Shown here piece after piece: positions 36,275 to 48,399 of a DNA stretch of 64,000 bases. Source of the DNA: Tolypeutes matacus (Eukaryota; Chordata; Mammalia; Cingulata; Chlamyphoridae). The DNA is taken from the NCBI GenBank assembly GCA_026826555.1, contig JAKSZT010053769.1, forward strand, positions 7,501,193-7,565,192, written 5' to 3'. Both the position numbers and the translations under genes were made by a program. The stretch's first letter is position 1, and each line of letters starts with the position of its first letter. The notes beneath the pieces are model-generated. The model saw nothing but the letters and a program-made list of their open reading frames with translations. It did no database searches and had not been told where the DNA came from.

Positions 36275-36618
36275 TTTTTTTTTTTTTTTAAAGATTTAAT
36301 TAATTAATTAATTTCTCCACACTCTCTCATTGTTTATACTTGCTGTGTCTGTTCATCTTCCTTTTTTTTTTTTTTAGGAGGCACCTGGAACTGAACTTGG
36401 GACCTCCGCTGTGGGAGGGAGGTGCCTAATTGCTTAAGCTACCTCTGTTCCCTGCTTTGCTGTGTCTCTCATTATGTTTTTCTTCTTGTGTCTCTTGTGT
36501 CATATTGTTGTGTCAGCTTGCTGTGCCAGCCCATTGCACCAGCTTGCTGTCTTGTTTAGGAGGCACTGGGAACATGTGGTAGGTGGGAGCTCAATCTCTT
36601 GAGTCACATCCACTTCCA
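36275..36618 (-). mobile_element. DAS-like tRNA-derived SINE, long composite form
   Basis: On the minus strand, a tRNA-like head (GAAGTGGATGTGACTCAAGA) is followed by a CAGCAAGC/GACACA-rich body. A second tRNA-like unit with box B-like AGTTCAGTTCC follows, then A-runs and (TTAA)n. Two head units and two A-rich tails suggest a dimer. Flanks CCCTGTCTTT (36268) and CCCTGTGCTT (36621) may be a diverged target duplication. This type is known from armadillos. Confidence 0.7.
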
Positions 36619-37047
36619 GACCCTGTGCTTTTGTATATTAAATAAGCTTAACCAAAATAAAGACTTTGTGAAATCTTAATGACCACATTTTTTATTTCTG
36701 GGACATTTTAAAAATGATTGCCTGACAACTTTTTAAAACATTATACACATCAAATTCTGTCTTTCTGTCATCCATTTAGTAAAGCCTGCACATGTTCTTA
36801 CAAACCCACTATCAATAAACCCAGGCACTGAATTAACCTGGCATCAATGGCTTATCTTGGCAATTTCTCCAGAGAGAAACTTAAAAAGTTTAAGGCACTT
36901 TCACATTGTACAAAAATTTCAGGCAAACTTTGGTTGTATCATGGAAGATATGAGAAGTCATATTTGCGCTTTAATTTTTAAAGTCCTGATGCTACACTGT
37001 CAATTTCAGAAGGAACAAAAAATTCTCAAATTTGTATCACTATTATT

Positions 37048-37277
37048 AACAATATGGTTTTTATTTTTTTTTTCTTTTTTTTTTTTTTTAGATTTTATTT
37101 ATTTATTCATTTATCCCCCCCTTGCTGCTTGTGCTCGCTGGGTCAGCTAACCACGCCGTGCGGGCGGGCTTGCCTTCACCAGGAGGCCCCGGGAACCGAA
37201 CCCGGGGCCTCCCATATGGTAAACGGGAGCCCTACTGATTGAGCCACAGCCGCTTCCCAACAACAATATGGTTTTTA
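37048..37277 (-). mobile_element. DAS-like tRNA-derived SINE with perfect target site duplication
   Basis: Read on the minus strand, the body starts GGGAAGCGGCTGTGGCTCAA (box A region), passes box B GGGTTCGGTTCCC, then a CpG-rich body, and ends in an ATAAATAAATAAA/A-rich tail. The 16-bp direct repeat AACAATATGGTTTTTA at 37048-37063 and 37262-37277 is perfect. CpGs are retained, pointing to a fairly recent insertion. Confidence 0.9.
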
Positions 37278-37279
37278 AA

Positions 37280-38435
37280 AGAAATCTAGAGTTTGCCATT
37301 TATTGTTTGTTTAATTTGTATTCCTTACAAAATAGAGGCTTATGTTGTCTACCACTTACTTGGCTATTTCATTTATAGAATTATTTCTTTAATAAAGACC
37401 ATTTCAACATAAATGATCTCAGGATCATAAAAAGACAACACTACCCTCCGGTGGTAAAACCCTTACACAGCAAAGTCTCTGGGACAAACTACCTCCCAGT
37501 TAACACATTGACTCATTTAGTGGGGAAAGGGATTAACAGGAAGGTGTCAGAGTTTGGATATTAACCAGGAAACCTCAAAAAGACTACTTACATCTGGAGG
37601 CCCCTGAGGGTATCTGGTACGTAGGATATGGAGGAGATTGGTGAGAAGAGAAGCAACACATTGCCAAAGAGATATGGATCAAAGCAATGGCTAATCCCCA
37701 TTCACAGCCATTAATCAAACTAGTTTTCTTGAACCAGAATGAGACATCAGATTCAAAGGAAGCATGGCAGATCATAGAGGGATGAAGATCCAAGAACATC
37801 ATGCTAGTTGAGGATATAAACAATTAACAGAACAGGACTGCCAAGGTCTAGCATTTAATGAATTTGGTCTCCTAGTGAAGGAGGGCAGATGAAAGGGGTT
37901 CAATTAACCAAAGTAAACATTTAAGGTTTACCCAGACAACTAAACATTTTGTCCAGGCTCTATCCTTTGATTAGTCAATTGTGCCTTGATAAGCTCCTGG
38001 AGTCTGTTGCTGGTCCAAGCCTCCATTCTGGAGTTCTTCCTTCAGACCTCACCCTCATCTTGAATATTTCCAGTTTCTTTCTAATGATGCACGATGTGGG
38101 ATACCAATTTATTAGTCAAATTACATATATATTATCCAACTAATTCAATCAAGAAAACAAATCCTGTATACCTCTAGGAGCGCTGATATAAGACAAATTC
38201 TTCAAATCAAAGACAAAACCAATCTTAAAGAATTAATCTGGAATTGGCAAAACAATCAAGAGTCAATGAAAAAGAGAGCTCTATAGACAAGGTTTAGCAA
38301 ATACTTTATCCACAAAAGTGTGTCAAACAATATTTGAACATTATGAAACTTTTAAAAATGCAAAGCCCTCTATAAACACGTGATTCTATGTGAGTGTTAT
38401 TATTTTGCTGGCAGTAAAAAGGGAGTAAATTTTAA
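37280..38435. other. Non-coding stretch, nothing recognised
   Basis: No gene or repeat family that I can name. Confidence 0.35.
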
Positions 38436-38439
38436 CAAT

Positions 38440-38642
38440 AGCAATTTGAATTTATAGCGAGTCTTTTAGCCATTTATACTTTTGAATGCCAGCTCCTTAA
38501 TTCTTAGGACTGTCTTAAGAGAAAAGTAACCAATGTCAATTACTCCATTTGCAGATAAGAAGCGGAGATATAGATTAAGTGGCTGGTACAAGTCTGGTGT
38601 GAGGAAACTGTAGTAGAAGGGGAAATCTTCAGCTACTAAAAT
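38440..38642 (-). mobile_element. MIR SINE fragment
   Basis: CAATTACTCCATTTGCAGAT, AAGAAGCGGAGATATAGATT and AAGTGGCTGGTACAAGTCTG are MIR complement landmarks. Confidence 0.55.
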
Positions 38643-38644
38643 GG

Positions 38645-40365
38645 CAATGATGTAGTGCACAGATAAACAGTTGACAAGATTTGAGGCAGATACAACAAGA
38701 AATTAGATACCATCTCAGCCAAAGACTCCCTCAGGCACAAGGGGGATTACAGGGAGAAGAGATCTGGGGGTATGGGGTGAAGGGGAGATAGTAGCTTAAC
38801 TCAGGAGATAGCAGTGAAGACTTGGCTTGCCTTGCTCCAGGACCACCCTTCCACCCATACCTCCAGGCAACACAGGGAGATCACCACATAATCATAAGGA
38901 AGCAATCACTTCAAAGCCATGCTCTGAAATTAAGATTAGAATGAGGGACTAAGTAAAATTGTTCAAGATAAATAAGAAGCCCACAGAACCAACAGAGCAC
39001 TTGTGAACATGAGAATCAAGCACCATCATGAAATGAAGAGGAACTCACAAAGATGAATCAAAGAGTATAAAAAGTGCCATTCAAAAGTACCACTACAGAA
39101 TTCACTTTTAATCCTAACCACCTTCTTTAATTAAAAAGTAAATAAAATAAATACTCTACAAAACTAATCAATAAAAAATAACGAGTTATACATACTTTCC
39201 CAAAGAAAAGAGCCCGTGCACATGGTTTTAAATCACTATTTAGTTAGCCAAATATTATAATCATTAGCAAGATAGAGAACAAAGGAAAACAAGTGGCTAT
39301 ACTAACTTTAAAAGGTTATAAGAAATAGGCAGCTACAGATAAACAGATGAAAGTATCTCCCCGATTAACAAATGCTAATAAGCAATATTTCAAAATAATA
39401 ATAATAATAAAGTTTGAAGAACACACATGATGACATCCAAGGAAAAAGAACTGTCCTCTGGTATCAATATTCCCAATCAAATTACTGGTCATAATGAAGA
39501 GTCCTGGAAGAGGTCAAATTGCAACAGGCAGGAGTGCATAGGTTAATCACAGGGAATTTCAACTTGAGGAAACTGCCAAAATCAACTCAAGACATGAGAG
39601 ATCTAATGATGCAGTTACATAAGAGGGGAGATGAATAAGTGTACTCATCCATCAGTACATAATTTCCTTTTTGGTTGAGGGTGGAGAAGTATTCCCACTG
39701 CTGCACAGTTAGGCTTCTAAGACATCCATCACCACCCGGGCCTGGAAACGTGGGTGCCATCCCAGGTTCTAGGTGGGGTGGATATTCAGTCAGACCACCC
39801 AGGTAACACATACTGGCAGCATCCATTCTAATTGGTCAGTGTCTATACCATACCTATTGTTGAATATTTTTTATATCACTTTGCATCCAAGAATGGGTTA
39901 AACTAAACTAGTCAGGCATTGTTCAGCTCCATTTTTAAAAGACTTCCAAGGTGACTGGGTATTATTTAGTAGGATGGATTTCTATTGTTATGTTTCTGTA
40001 TTTTTAAAACTCTAAAGGGAGAGAAGTGGCACAGTGGCAACTGAATTGGTGACTCAAAAATAAGGAAGACCTTGATGACTGGTGATCAGACTCAAAAGGA
40101 TGACATGGTGGGTTTTTTCAAACAAAAGAGAAGAGAGAAAGAAACAACTCATATCATGAAATGCAGGAGGCCTGAGGAGAGGCCCTTCAGTCTATCTGAC
40201 GCTTGGTATCATCTAGTGTTTATGAAACGGTATCCTGTAGATAGAGTCATTTAGATTCAAATGCCAGCTTTGTAGGGAGGAGAAGAGATTGAAGAGTGCT
40301 TCAGGTATAAGGAATGCGGTAAACAACAGTGTGCAAACAAGAGTGAGCATGATCAGATTTATAAT
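38645..40365. other. Non-coding stretch, nothing recognised
   Basis: A (ATA)n run lies at 39397-39411. The block 39530-39840 looks structured but I cannot assign it. No gene. Confidence 0.35.
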
Positions 40366-40369
40366 GAAC

Positions 40370-40428
40370 ATTTTAAAGCTACCTGTGGCCAGTGGCTACC
40401 GTATTGGACAGCACAGCTCTAGAGTATT
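40370..40428. mobile_element. hAT-type (MER3-like) fragment
   Basis: CCAGTGGCTACCGTATTGGA followed by CAGCACAGCTCTAG matches the terminal part of a common mammalian hAT-Charlie element as I remember it. Confidence 0.45.
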
Positions 40429-40429
40429 G

Positions 40430-41525
40430 TTTCAATTTTGGTTATTCCTATCACAAGTCAATTGGTTCCACTCTGCTCAGAAATTCCCTAGGTTAGTATA
40501 TTGTGCTATAAGAATCAGTATTTCTCATAAATTTGGGTAAAGACAAAGATATGTAACCACCTCATTAGAAAAACACAATTTATGAGATGAGTCAGAATGC
40601 AGCTTTATTTTTGTCCCCCACTGTTTCTTTAAAAATGTATTCATTGGGGGAAGTTTTTTCTAATACCACTGATAAAACTTCCCCCAACTGGCCCCATGTA
40701 CCTTCTGGTCACTTTTAGATTTTAGAAAACCCTGTGGTTACTTAAATTTGCAAAATGCAGTTTTGATTCAGGCATTAGATTTCCCTGTTCAATATTTTCT
40801 TCAGCATATCAGTCTCCCAGTGTATGACTGACACGCCTTTCCCCTTGGCCCACATGTCTACAGCCTCTGGGGAAGGGGGTGCATTACACATCCTCTTTCT
40901 TCCTCACTTCCTCCATCACTCAACTTGCTTGCTGCTATTACTGATGCCTCCAAGGTTGGAGAACAGGGAAGGAAGGGAAGAAATGAAATAGAAGAGTTTT
41001 ACTCTCCTGGAATGATTACAAGTTGACTTTGTTCCTCTTCTCTGGACCTGACTAATGTTTATTGCTGATGGGCTGTGTGTGTATGTGTGTGTGCTTTGCG
41101 GGGGGGGGCGCGCCGGGCCCCCAGCTCAGAAGCTCGTCGCTGCAATGCCTGTAAAATGAGCAATATATCCAATTTTTCTGTCAGTTATGCCACCCTCAGC
41201 TCTGGCTTTTCAACAGAGAAATACACCAAGCTTTCCAAGGAACCACAATGAAGTCATTTCTCCTAGGCAGGAGGTGAAAGAGTAGCATTCCCTCATCTCT
41301 ACCCTCAGAATTTGAGTAACGCTCCAATCATCCTCCCCAAATCGTCTCAGTGTTCTTTCTTCCTTTACTTTTTCTCTGTAAACTGGAAGTGGGTGAGGAG
41401 CTCAAGAATTGTGAAAATATTCCCAACTGGAATTTTAGCTCTTTCTAATATCAGAAATAGTCTTAAAATCTTAGCAATATTTTTCAAGTTAACATCCCAT
41501 TTCTACACAAAAATGATCATTGCAG
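40430..41525. other. Non-coding stretch with a small G+C-rich CpG patch
   Basis: Holds (GT)n at 41073-41093, then a run of G and GGCGCGCCGGGCCCCC (41107-41122). Otherwise unassigned. Confidence 0.4.
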
Positions 41526-41529
41526 TTCT

Positions 41530-41742
41530 TTGCTTATAATATCTAAAGACTGCAAATTGCATAAAAGCCACCAATAAGAGACCCTTAAATAAATTTTGGT
41601 ATCTCCATAGCCACAGTGGCTTTTTAAAATATAGTATCTATACATGCAATAATATGGGACACTCACCAAAGTACATTGAGTGAAAAAGGAAGGACCCCAG
41701 ACATGCTTCCCTTTGCATTTAAAAATGCACAATGTTTTCAAC
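41530..41742 (+). mobile_element. Old LINE-1 3' end fragment
   Basis: TTAAATAAATTTTGGTATCTCC, ATAATATGGGACACTCACCA and GAGTGAAAAAGGAAGG resemble the ORF2 end of L1M elements (the tail of the ATGGTACATCC...ATTAAGTGAAAAAAGC region). Confidence 0.5.
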
Positions 41743-42049
41743 ATCTTTTTTTAATCCTGACATCCTGACACAATTGTGTCTAAATCCAAGTTCAAGTAGA
41801 AGGCACTTCCCAAAATAATTGACCAGCTGGTACAATTGCTTATGTAATATCTCAATGTAGATGACCACAGGCATGTCAAAGCCTACTCGTCTCAGCAGAA
41901 CTCACCATATGCTTCCTCCCAAACCTGCTTCTCCTGTCTTCCCTATCTGAGGGAATGAGGACACCACCATCTACCCAGTTTGCTATTGGGCCAGAAACTG
42001 GGAGGTAAGCCACATTCAATCTCATCAGCTTCCTGCCCCAAACCACTGT

Positions 42050-42292
42050 CCCTAATCCACTAATTTCTACATAATTAATGCCTGTAAAACCACTCCATCA
42101 CTGATGCCACTTCTTTTGGGCAGGCTCTATTTTTTTCTCCCCCAGATTTCTGCAATAAATCCTACCTGGTCCCTTCCCTCCAACCTTATCTAGTCTCCCA
42201 TCACAATATTTTCAGAGTAGTCTTTCTAAAATGCAAGTTTCATAAATTCAGTTTGTTGCTAAATACTCCATAAGGGTTCTCCTCCTCTCGTG
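42050..42292 (+). mobile_element. LINE-2-like fragment
   Basis: AGTAGTCTTTCTAAAATGCA followed by TCATAAATTCAGTTTGTTGC matches the L2/CR1-type block before the 3' end. Confidence 0.45.
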
Positions 42293-42329
42293 TGATATTT
42301 TCAGGAATTTTAATGTATACTATAAACTA

Positions 42330-42620
42330 AAGTTCAAATTCTAGAAATTTAACTTAAAAACCAATGAGATATTTCTTAATATTTTCATACAACAGTGTTT
42401 AAGATGGCAGTATTTATAATAGCAAAAACATAGGCAGAAACAACACATTTTCAAGAATAGGTGATTGGTTAAATTATATCATCACATACAAATGAGTGAG
42501 TTATAGAAGAAAATATAAGGATAAGGAAATGTGTACTTTAAGTGAAATAAAAGATAATATAACATTTTAAAAAATTATTCATTCTTAATATTTATTAAAG
42601 ACATAAAAAGACAACAAAAT
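42330..42620 (+). mobile_element. Old LINE-1 3' end fragment
   Basis: ATTTATAATAGCAAAAACAT and TGATTGGTTAAATTATATCA are the degenerate L1M ORF2 C-terminal region, followed by an A-rich 3' part. Confidence 0.55.
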
Positions 42621-42759
42621 CTGTACACAAATCTTGAAAGTATACATCCTTGATACGTACAATTGTGGTTCTAAAATACTCTAGAGCTAACATGCACCAC
42701 TTCTGAAATCAGAAAAAAAAAAAAGCAAATATTGATTTTTAAAAAGCTAAGCTCAGTTG

Positions 42760-43335
42760 CCAAATTTCTTCAAGCAGTCTCATTTATCCAAAAAAGCTTC
42801 TTGGAGTATCTCCTACTCTAGTCTTCTCCCTCCTCATTCCACTTCTTCAGCCTGGATTAGGTATCTGTATCCTGAGCAAACCTCTGCCTTAGTCCACACA
42901 TTGTATTATAAAGTTTATATACTTGTCACACCCACTGTACCATGAGCCACTTCTTCTCTATATCACCAGGATTAAGCAAAGTACTAATCACTAATTAAGT
43001 GTACACTCTTGAGGCCGAGCTTCAAATACTTCCTAATAAGAGGATACCTGGGGAGTGGGTGTCTCTCAGTGGTTGAGCACCTGCTTCTCATGTACGTGGT
43101 CTGGGGTTCAATCTCCCATACCTCCTAAAAAAATAAAAAAAAAAAGAGGGGGGAACCTATCTTTTCAGTCTTATTCCCTTCATATTTTTGCACCCACTTC
43201 TCTGCATATGATATTTTCAAGCTATTGGGAAGAATGGCATCTTTTTGTTCACTGCTGTATCCTAGAATTTAGCCCCATGCTTCACTCACAGTGGATGTTC
43301 AGAAATTATTTGTTGAATTAGTGGATAAATGAATT
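42760..43335 (+). mobile_element. LINE-2 3' part with a SINE inserted
   Basis: CTTCTTCAGCCTGGATTAGG and TACTTGTCACACCCACTGTA left of the SINE, then GTATCCTAGAATTTAGCCCC and GAAATTATTTGTTGAATTAG right of it, are L2 3' landmarks. It may be one L2 split by the SINE or two fragments. Confidence 0.5.
43049..43145 (+). mobile_element. DAS-like tRNA-derived SINE, short form
   Basis: GGGGAGTGGGTGTCTCTCAG (box A), GGGGTTCAATCTCCC (box B) and an immediate A-rich tail after CCTCCT give the minimal tRNA-derived SINE layout. No clean target duplication is visible. Confidence 0.75.
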
Positions 43336-43419
43336 AACTTTCTTAAATATACCCTGTACTTTGCCACCTCCCCATATTTTCTAAAAAACTATCCCTCCAT
43401 TTTTTATTTTTTATTTTTT

Positions 43420-43632
43420 TTACCTCTTTAATGTCCTCTCTCAAGTCTCCAAGTCTCAGTTAAGTTTGATTACCTGAAAGAATCCTTTCCCAATCTTCCC
43501 AGGAAAAATTGGATTCTCCCTAATATGAATACAGGTAGTAATCGACAACTCTCATTATTGAAGTATGCTCTGTTGGAGCTGCTTAAATAGTAGCTAGATT
43601 CTAAACATTGGGAAGTTAGGGACCACTTTGGT
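43420..43632 (+). mobile_element. LINE-2-like fragment
   Basis: TCAAGTCTCCAAGTCTCAGT and CTGAAAGAATCCTTTCCCAA resemble the L2 3' UTR block with the CTCAAATGTCACCTC/CCTTCCC motif. Diverged. Confidence 0.4.
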
Positions 43633-43744
43633 GTTCGCTTCCCAGTCTGTGGTCGCCTATCCTGCCCTGCCTGTCCTAACTAGCACAGACCAACTACATA
43701 CAAAATCCACCACCCCTACCTAGCAGCTATTGATTTAATATATC

Positions 43745-43932
43745 TGCAAATCAGTTTCTTCATTTCTAAAAGCAGAGTAATATCACTATCTATCTAAAAA
43801 AATTAAATAAGCTAATGCAAATAAAGTGCTTTAGACAGTACCTGGCACATATTAAGTACTCAATTGATACTCTCAGGTCTTATCAGTAGTATTATATCAT
43901 TATCATCACCATTATCATTGTTGTCATTATCA
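43745..43932 (+). mobile_element. MIR SINE 3' part
   Basis: TTTCTTCATTTCTAAAAGCA, AATTAAATAAGCTAATGCAA and AGTACCTGGCACATATTAAG are MIR 3' landmarks. A (ATT/CAT)n-rich patch follows. Confidence 0.65.
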
Positions 43933-44149
43933 TTAATACTAAAGTCAATGCCTGTTAAATAGAAAAGTCAGTCAATCTCTAGCATCTTAGGTTGAGAAAC
44001 AAGGAAGTTGATTTGAGAAAAACTTTTGCACTACATTTTGGAGATCAGAATGTTCCAAACATAGCTGAGAATCCTCCAGGGGCCAAAAGCTTCTGGCTTT
44101 CAGTTACATTTGGCAAGATCATTTGCTTAAAATATTTGAGATTAAAAGG

Positions 44150-44800
44150 TATGTTGAGGAAGTAGAGAAACAAACTCTCATTCATTATGACTGGGAGTAT
44201 AGCTTGGTATAAATATTTTGAAAAGCTTCCTAATAAAGTTAAAGATGCATATGCCTATAGTTCAGCAAATCTGTTCCTAGAAGTATTCACTACAGTAACT
44301 CTTAAATTTGAACACAAAGAAGTGTGTATAAAAATGTTTATTACAGTGCTATTTATGATAGCAAAATTCTATAGAGCAATGAAAATTAATATTATGCTAC
44401 AAGAATCAACATGGATTAATCTCAAAAATATAATGTTCATAGAAAAGAGCAGGTTGCAGATTAATAATGTATGATTTAATGTTTACATAAAGTTTTTAAA
44501 CATTCAAAACAATGTTATATAATGTTTATAGTTATATTTACATAACAGTAGAAATAATAAAAACATAAAAGTAAAAACAGATAAAAGATTAAATACACAC
44601 ACTGGAGTAGTAAACTACAAAGCCAGGATAGGGATAACCTCTGGTGGGAAAGAAAAGAATAGGATCAGGGAGGATGCTTCATTTTTTATCACTAATATTT
44701 TATTTCTTAAGCTGGGAGATGAGTACACAAGTCTTTGTGATATCTATTTAGCTTTATTTATCTATTATGAAAGTATATCTAAATTGTTCATCATATTTTT
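44150..44800 (+). mobile_element. Old LINE-1 3' end
   Basis: CTATTTATGATAGCAAAATT, ATGAAAATTAATATTATGCT, CAACATGGATTAATCTCAAA and AAGCTGGGAGATGAGTACAC follow the ORF2 C-terminus and 3'UTR of an L1M element. Confidence 0.65.
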
Positions 44801-44804
44801 TTCA

Positions 44805-45555
44805 TTGAAGAAGGAATAATAAATGAGGAACTTTGAGGAAAACATCTAAATTAAGTGTCATTACTAGTAGAAATGGAAGGCACACACAATTCACCTCTGC
44901 CATTCCTAGAACTGAAACCTGGTGGCAGCTAAAAATGTTTTTGTTTATTCTGAGGAAGGACCTTAAAAAGAAACCTTCTCTCTCTGGGTAAGGTGGTGAC
45001 CATAGTAACCAAACTAAACCTCCTAAGAGAAAATAAAATCTTGGGAAGAAAGAATCATCATGCCCTTCCTCTGCCTTCTCATTCCCAGGGACCTGAAGAT
45101 TCTCCATCTTCGGCTTTCCTCCCCTAAAACATGGAGTGGGACAGAAGAAGGAGCAGAAGTAGATTCATTGCAATGAAGGAGCTAAGTATTCCCTGCCCCC
45201 TCTATTTCTCTGGACAACATGAACAGCTCTCCAGAATTCCAATTCCATGTGATTAACAAGGCAGTGTCTGTTCCACTTGAAGGTCAACTCTAATCCTAAT
45301 TTCAAATTGCCTGAAGTGCAAGCATCATTTCCTCACAAGAACTAGCTCCTTCTCTTTTGCCTCTGTGCTGCCATCACTCCTTCAGGACCTGAGGGTTAAA
45401 AACTCAAGGTTACCTTGGCTGTCATCTTTTACATTATTATTAGCAGTAGTAGTATTTATTGAATGACTTTCTCACCCCCTCCTTTATTTTCCCTTTTCAT
45501 TCCCAACACCCCTCCCTCATTTATTCATGCTCAGATTAATAAAGCCTATGACCAA
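44805..45555. other. Non-coding stretch, nothing recognised
   Basis: No recognisable gene; the 101-residue minus-strand frame at 44802-45107 has no motif. Confidence 0.35.
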
Positions 45556-45559
45556 AGTG

Positions 45560-45900
45560 CTCTCCTTGCCTTCATGCTTCTTGTCCACCAACGTGCTTGT
45601 TTATCATTCTTGGTACGATCTTCCTAAAACATGGCTTTAGCATCTTAGTCCCTGCTTCAATACCTTTTTGGATCCTCTATCATCTAGAAGCTAAAGCCCT
45701 AATCTCTTCTGTCTCCTAGAAACCATAAAATCCCTCCTTTCCAGCTACACATAAAAACAGTCTATTCAACTTCATCTCTTAATTTTTGTACTGGAAATTT
45801 CCCCTACCTCAGTGTTACTCAAACTCCAGGCATTCTGGTACCTCTTCATGATTTCTCTATTACCAAATACCATCTGAATTATTTTTTTCCTTAATATTTC
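45560..45900 (+). mobile_element. LINE-2-like fragment
   Basis: ATCTTCCTAAAACATGGCTT, TTTGGATCCTCTATCATCTA and AAGCTAAAGCCCTAATCTCT fit the L2 block before the 3' end. Confidence 0.45.
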
Positions 45901-45996
45901 TGTAAACCAACTTTTAGCTCAGAAATATCTTTTAAAGGCTAATTTCTCTCAGTACCATAAAGGGAAAAAACAGTATCTATTGCAATGAATAGGTGG

Positions 45997-46496
45997 TGTG
46001 GTAGACTGAATCAGGTATCCCAACAAAAGAATGTTCTTAATCTTAACCCACCTTCCCATGGGTGTGAACCCATTTGCAAATAATGAAGATGTATTATCAG
46101 TGAAGGTGTGGACTCATTTGTGAATAAAGTCTTCTAAAATCCTATTTAGGTGTGACCAAGCTGAATCAGGGTGGGCTTTAATATGTACTAATGAGGCCTT
46201 AGAGAAAAGCCAGAAACCAGAGAGATTCAGGGAAGAAGCCAGAAGTAAGCAGAAACAGGAAGAGCAAAGAAAGGAAAGGGAGATAACCCCGTGATGGGAG
46301 GCAGAGATGCAAGCCAAGGAATCCCAAGGATTGTGGCAAGCCAGCACCAGAAAGAACACTACAGACTTGGGGCAGAAAGCACAGCCTTGCTGATGCCTTG
46401 ATTGTGGACATCTAGCCTCTGAAACCGGGAACCAATAAATTTCTGTTGTTAAGCCAACCATTGCGTGGTATTTGTCATAGCAGCCCTGGCAAACCA
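45997..46496 (+). mobile_element. MaLR-type solo LTR
   Basis: It begins TGTGGTAGACTGAATCAGG and ends GCAAACCA (TG...CA). MaLR landmarks are GTGTGACCAAGCTGAATCAG, TTGATGCCTTGATTGTGGAC-type block, and AACCAATAAATTTCTGTTGT with a poly-A signal. The 127-residue minus-strand frame across it is a chance frame. Confidence 0.7.
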
Positions 46497-46499
46497 TGG

Positions 46500-48155
46500 T
46501 AAGTGATAACTATAAAAATAAATATTATTTTCAAGTTGTTTAATTATAACTAATTTTTTTTTTTTGCCTGCTGAAAGCATTAAGCTTGTTGCTTATTCTA
46601 TATTTGTTATAAAGGAAGATTAAACAAGTGTTAGAAGAACCTTAAAGTTATAACAACAACAAAACTTTATCCTTGAAGAGTTGAAAGTAAGTTGGGAAAA
46701 AAACAATATCTTTTTCATTCTGTAGTTCAATGATAATTACCCTGTTCATATATTTCCTAAAATCATTTCAAGCATGCAAAGTTTGGGAAATGTTGCTCTA
46801 CATGAGATATTCTCTGCAGCTTTGTCTGCCACCCTCAACTCTGCACATTCTTCCAGGCTGGGCAAAAGCTCCACCACCTCCCACAGGCTTGACAAGCAAT
46901 GCAACATTACTTCCCCTTTCTCTGACATACTAGGTAGGCATCACTTAGGAGTTTTAAGAAGTTACTCTACCCTGTCTTTGGTTCATTTACGACCTTTCTA
47001 TCTTATTGTTTCTGGTCTCAAATACTTACAGCTCAAGCAAAGATTTATGGAGGCTTCTGTTTAATCTCCTGATACTGAGCATCACATCTTCTAAGGAGTG
47101 GGAATTAATGAACACTGACTCCATGAATGGCTTGAGTGATTGATGGGTTAGTACTTCCTCTTTTTAACTATTATGAGTCCTCTAATATAGCAGAACCATG
47201 GCAAGGACTGTGCCTCAGCCCAGCCCAGGACAAGGAACATTGTAAGATTGCTAGAAGTTTTGTTAAATGAATAAATGATATGTTCTAGAGAAAATAGACT
47301 GTGGCATGCAACAACAATACAGTGCTATCCTTCTAGGAGTATGTTCAACTTTTCTGAAAAATGTAATTTCCTAGCATGTAGCATATATCAATGGTGAAAG
47401 TAATACCAAATAAAATTTTTTTTTAATTAAAAAAAACAACACTTACAGGTGTGGAAATGAGGCCCAGTTGTTTCAGTTCAGGCACATTATTTTAGAGAAT
47501 GGAAATATGCAAAATGTCCCAATTCCTGTGCTTCCTAGGGAAAACAAAATCACCTACAAGCAGAGACACTGTCCTCAAAAGTGCCTGGCTCTGTGTGTTG
47601 GTGCCTCAAAGAGCCTGAACTGCTGCTTTTCAAGCTGGAAGTCCTACCAATGTGGCTCAAGGCTGCCCAACCAGAAACCCAGAAAGGCAGGAGATTTCAG
47701 ACTGCTCACCTGAGACCAGGAGAAGAAGGGTGGACGGCTGGAGTTTCACTCTAGGGAAAAAGGGAAAACAGATGGAAAAGGAATGGGTGGGGAGATCAGG
47801 TGGGTATATGTAAGAACAATTTGTGAATATGAACATATTTCTGTCAAAGGAAAAAAAGTGGTTTGAAATTTGCCAAGAAGTAAGAGGCTCCCTCAGTGCT
47901 GGCAAGAAAAAAAAATCTTAATGCAAATAAATCCTCATGTAGTCATGAAACTTGCCCCACCAGATTCCCTTTTGGTGATTCAGACATAGTGGATTCTTGC
48001 TGCTGGCAGGAGCAGGTGAATGCAAACTTCGGAGGCTTTCAGCCTACTTCCCCCTACAGGGGCTCTGTGATTATCACTCAGATTGATCCTTCATCCTCCA
48101 AAATGCCTTGTATTTTTTTAAAAGTGCTTAGTGAGAAGAAGCAGCAAGATGACAT
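46500..48155. other. Non-coding stretch, nothing recognised
   Basis: 47180-47280 may be a worn LINE-2 3' end (TTTTGTTAAATGAATAAATG). Overlapping short frames on both strands show no known protein. Confidence 0.35.
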
Positions 48156-48399
48156 TGGTTTAAAAGAACACTCACCATCTCTCTCGCAAAAAAATGTCTG
48201 AGTGGGGGTAAGATCCTGAGCAAGTGAGCTGTTTTGGGAACCCACAGAGAAGAAGGCTTTGGGGCATCGATCTGGAGGGAGCTGGACAAAAAGATAAATT
48301 GCTCAAAGTAAAACTGTGAGTTTCTCCCTTCATGGCTGGAAACTACTGACAGCTAAGCCCCAGCCTCAAGGCAAAAAGCCCCTGTGAGCCCCGACTCCC

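Noticed and set aside
37064..37261. Possible tRNA gene (intact box A and box B)
   Set aside because: The boxes belong to a tRNA-derived SINE with A-rich tail and target duplication, not to a stand-alone tRNA gene.
46114..46497. 127-residue minus-strand frame
   Set aside because: Antisense to a MaLR-type LTR; typical chance frame in that repeat.
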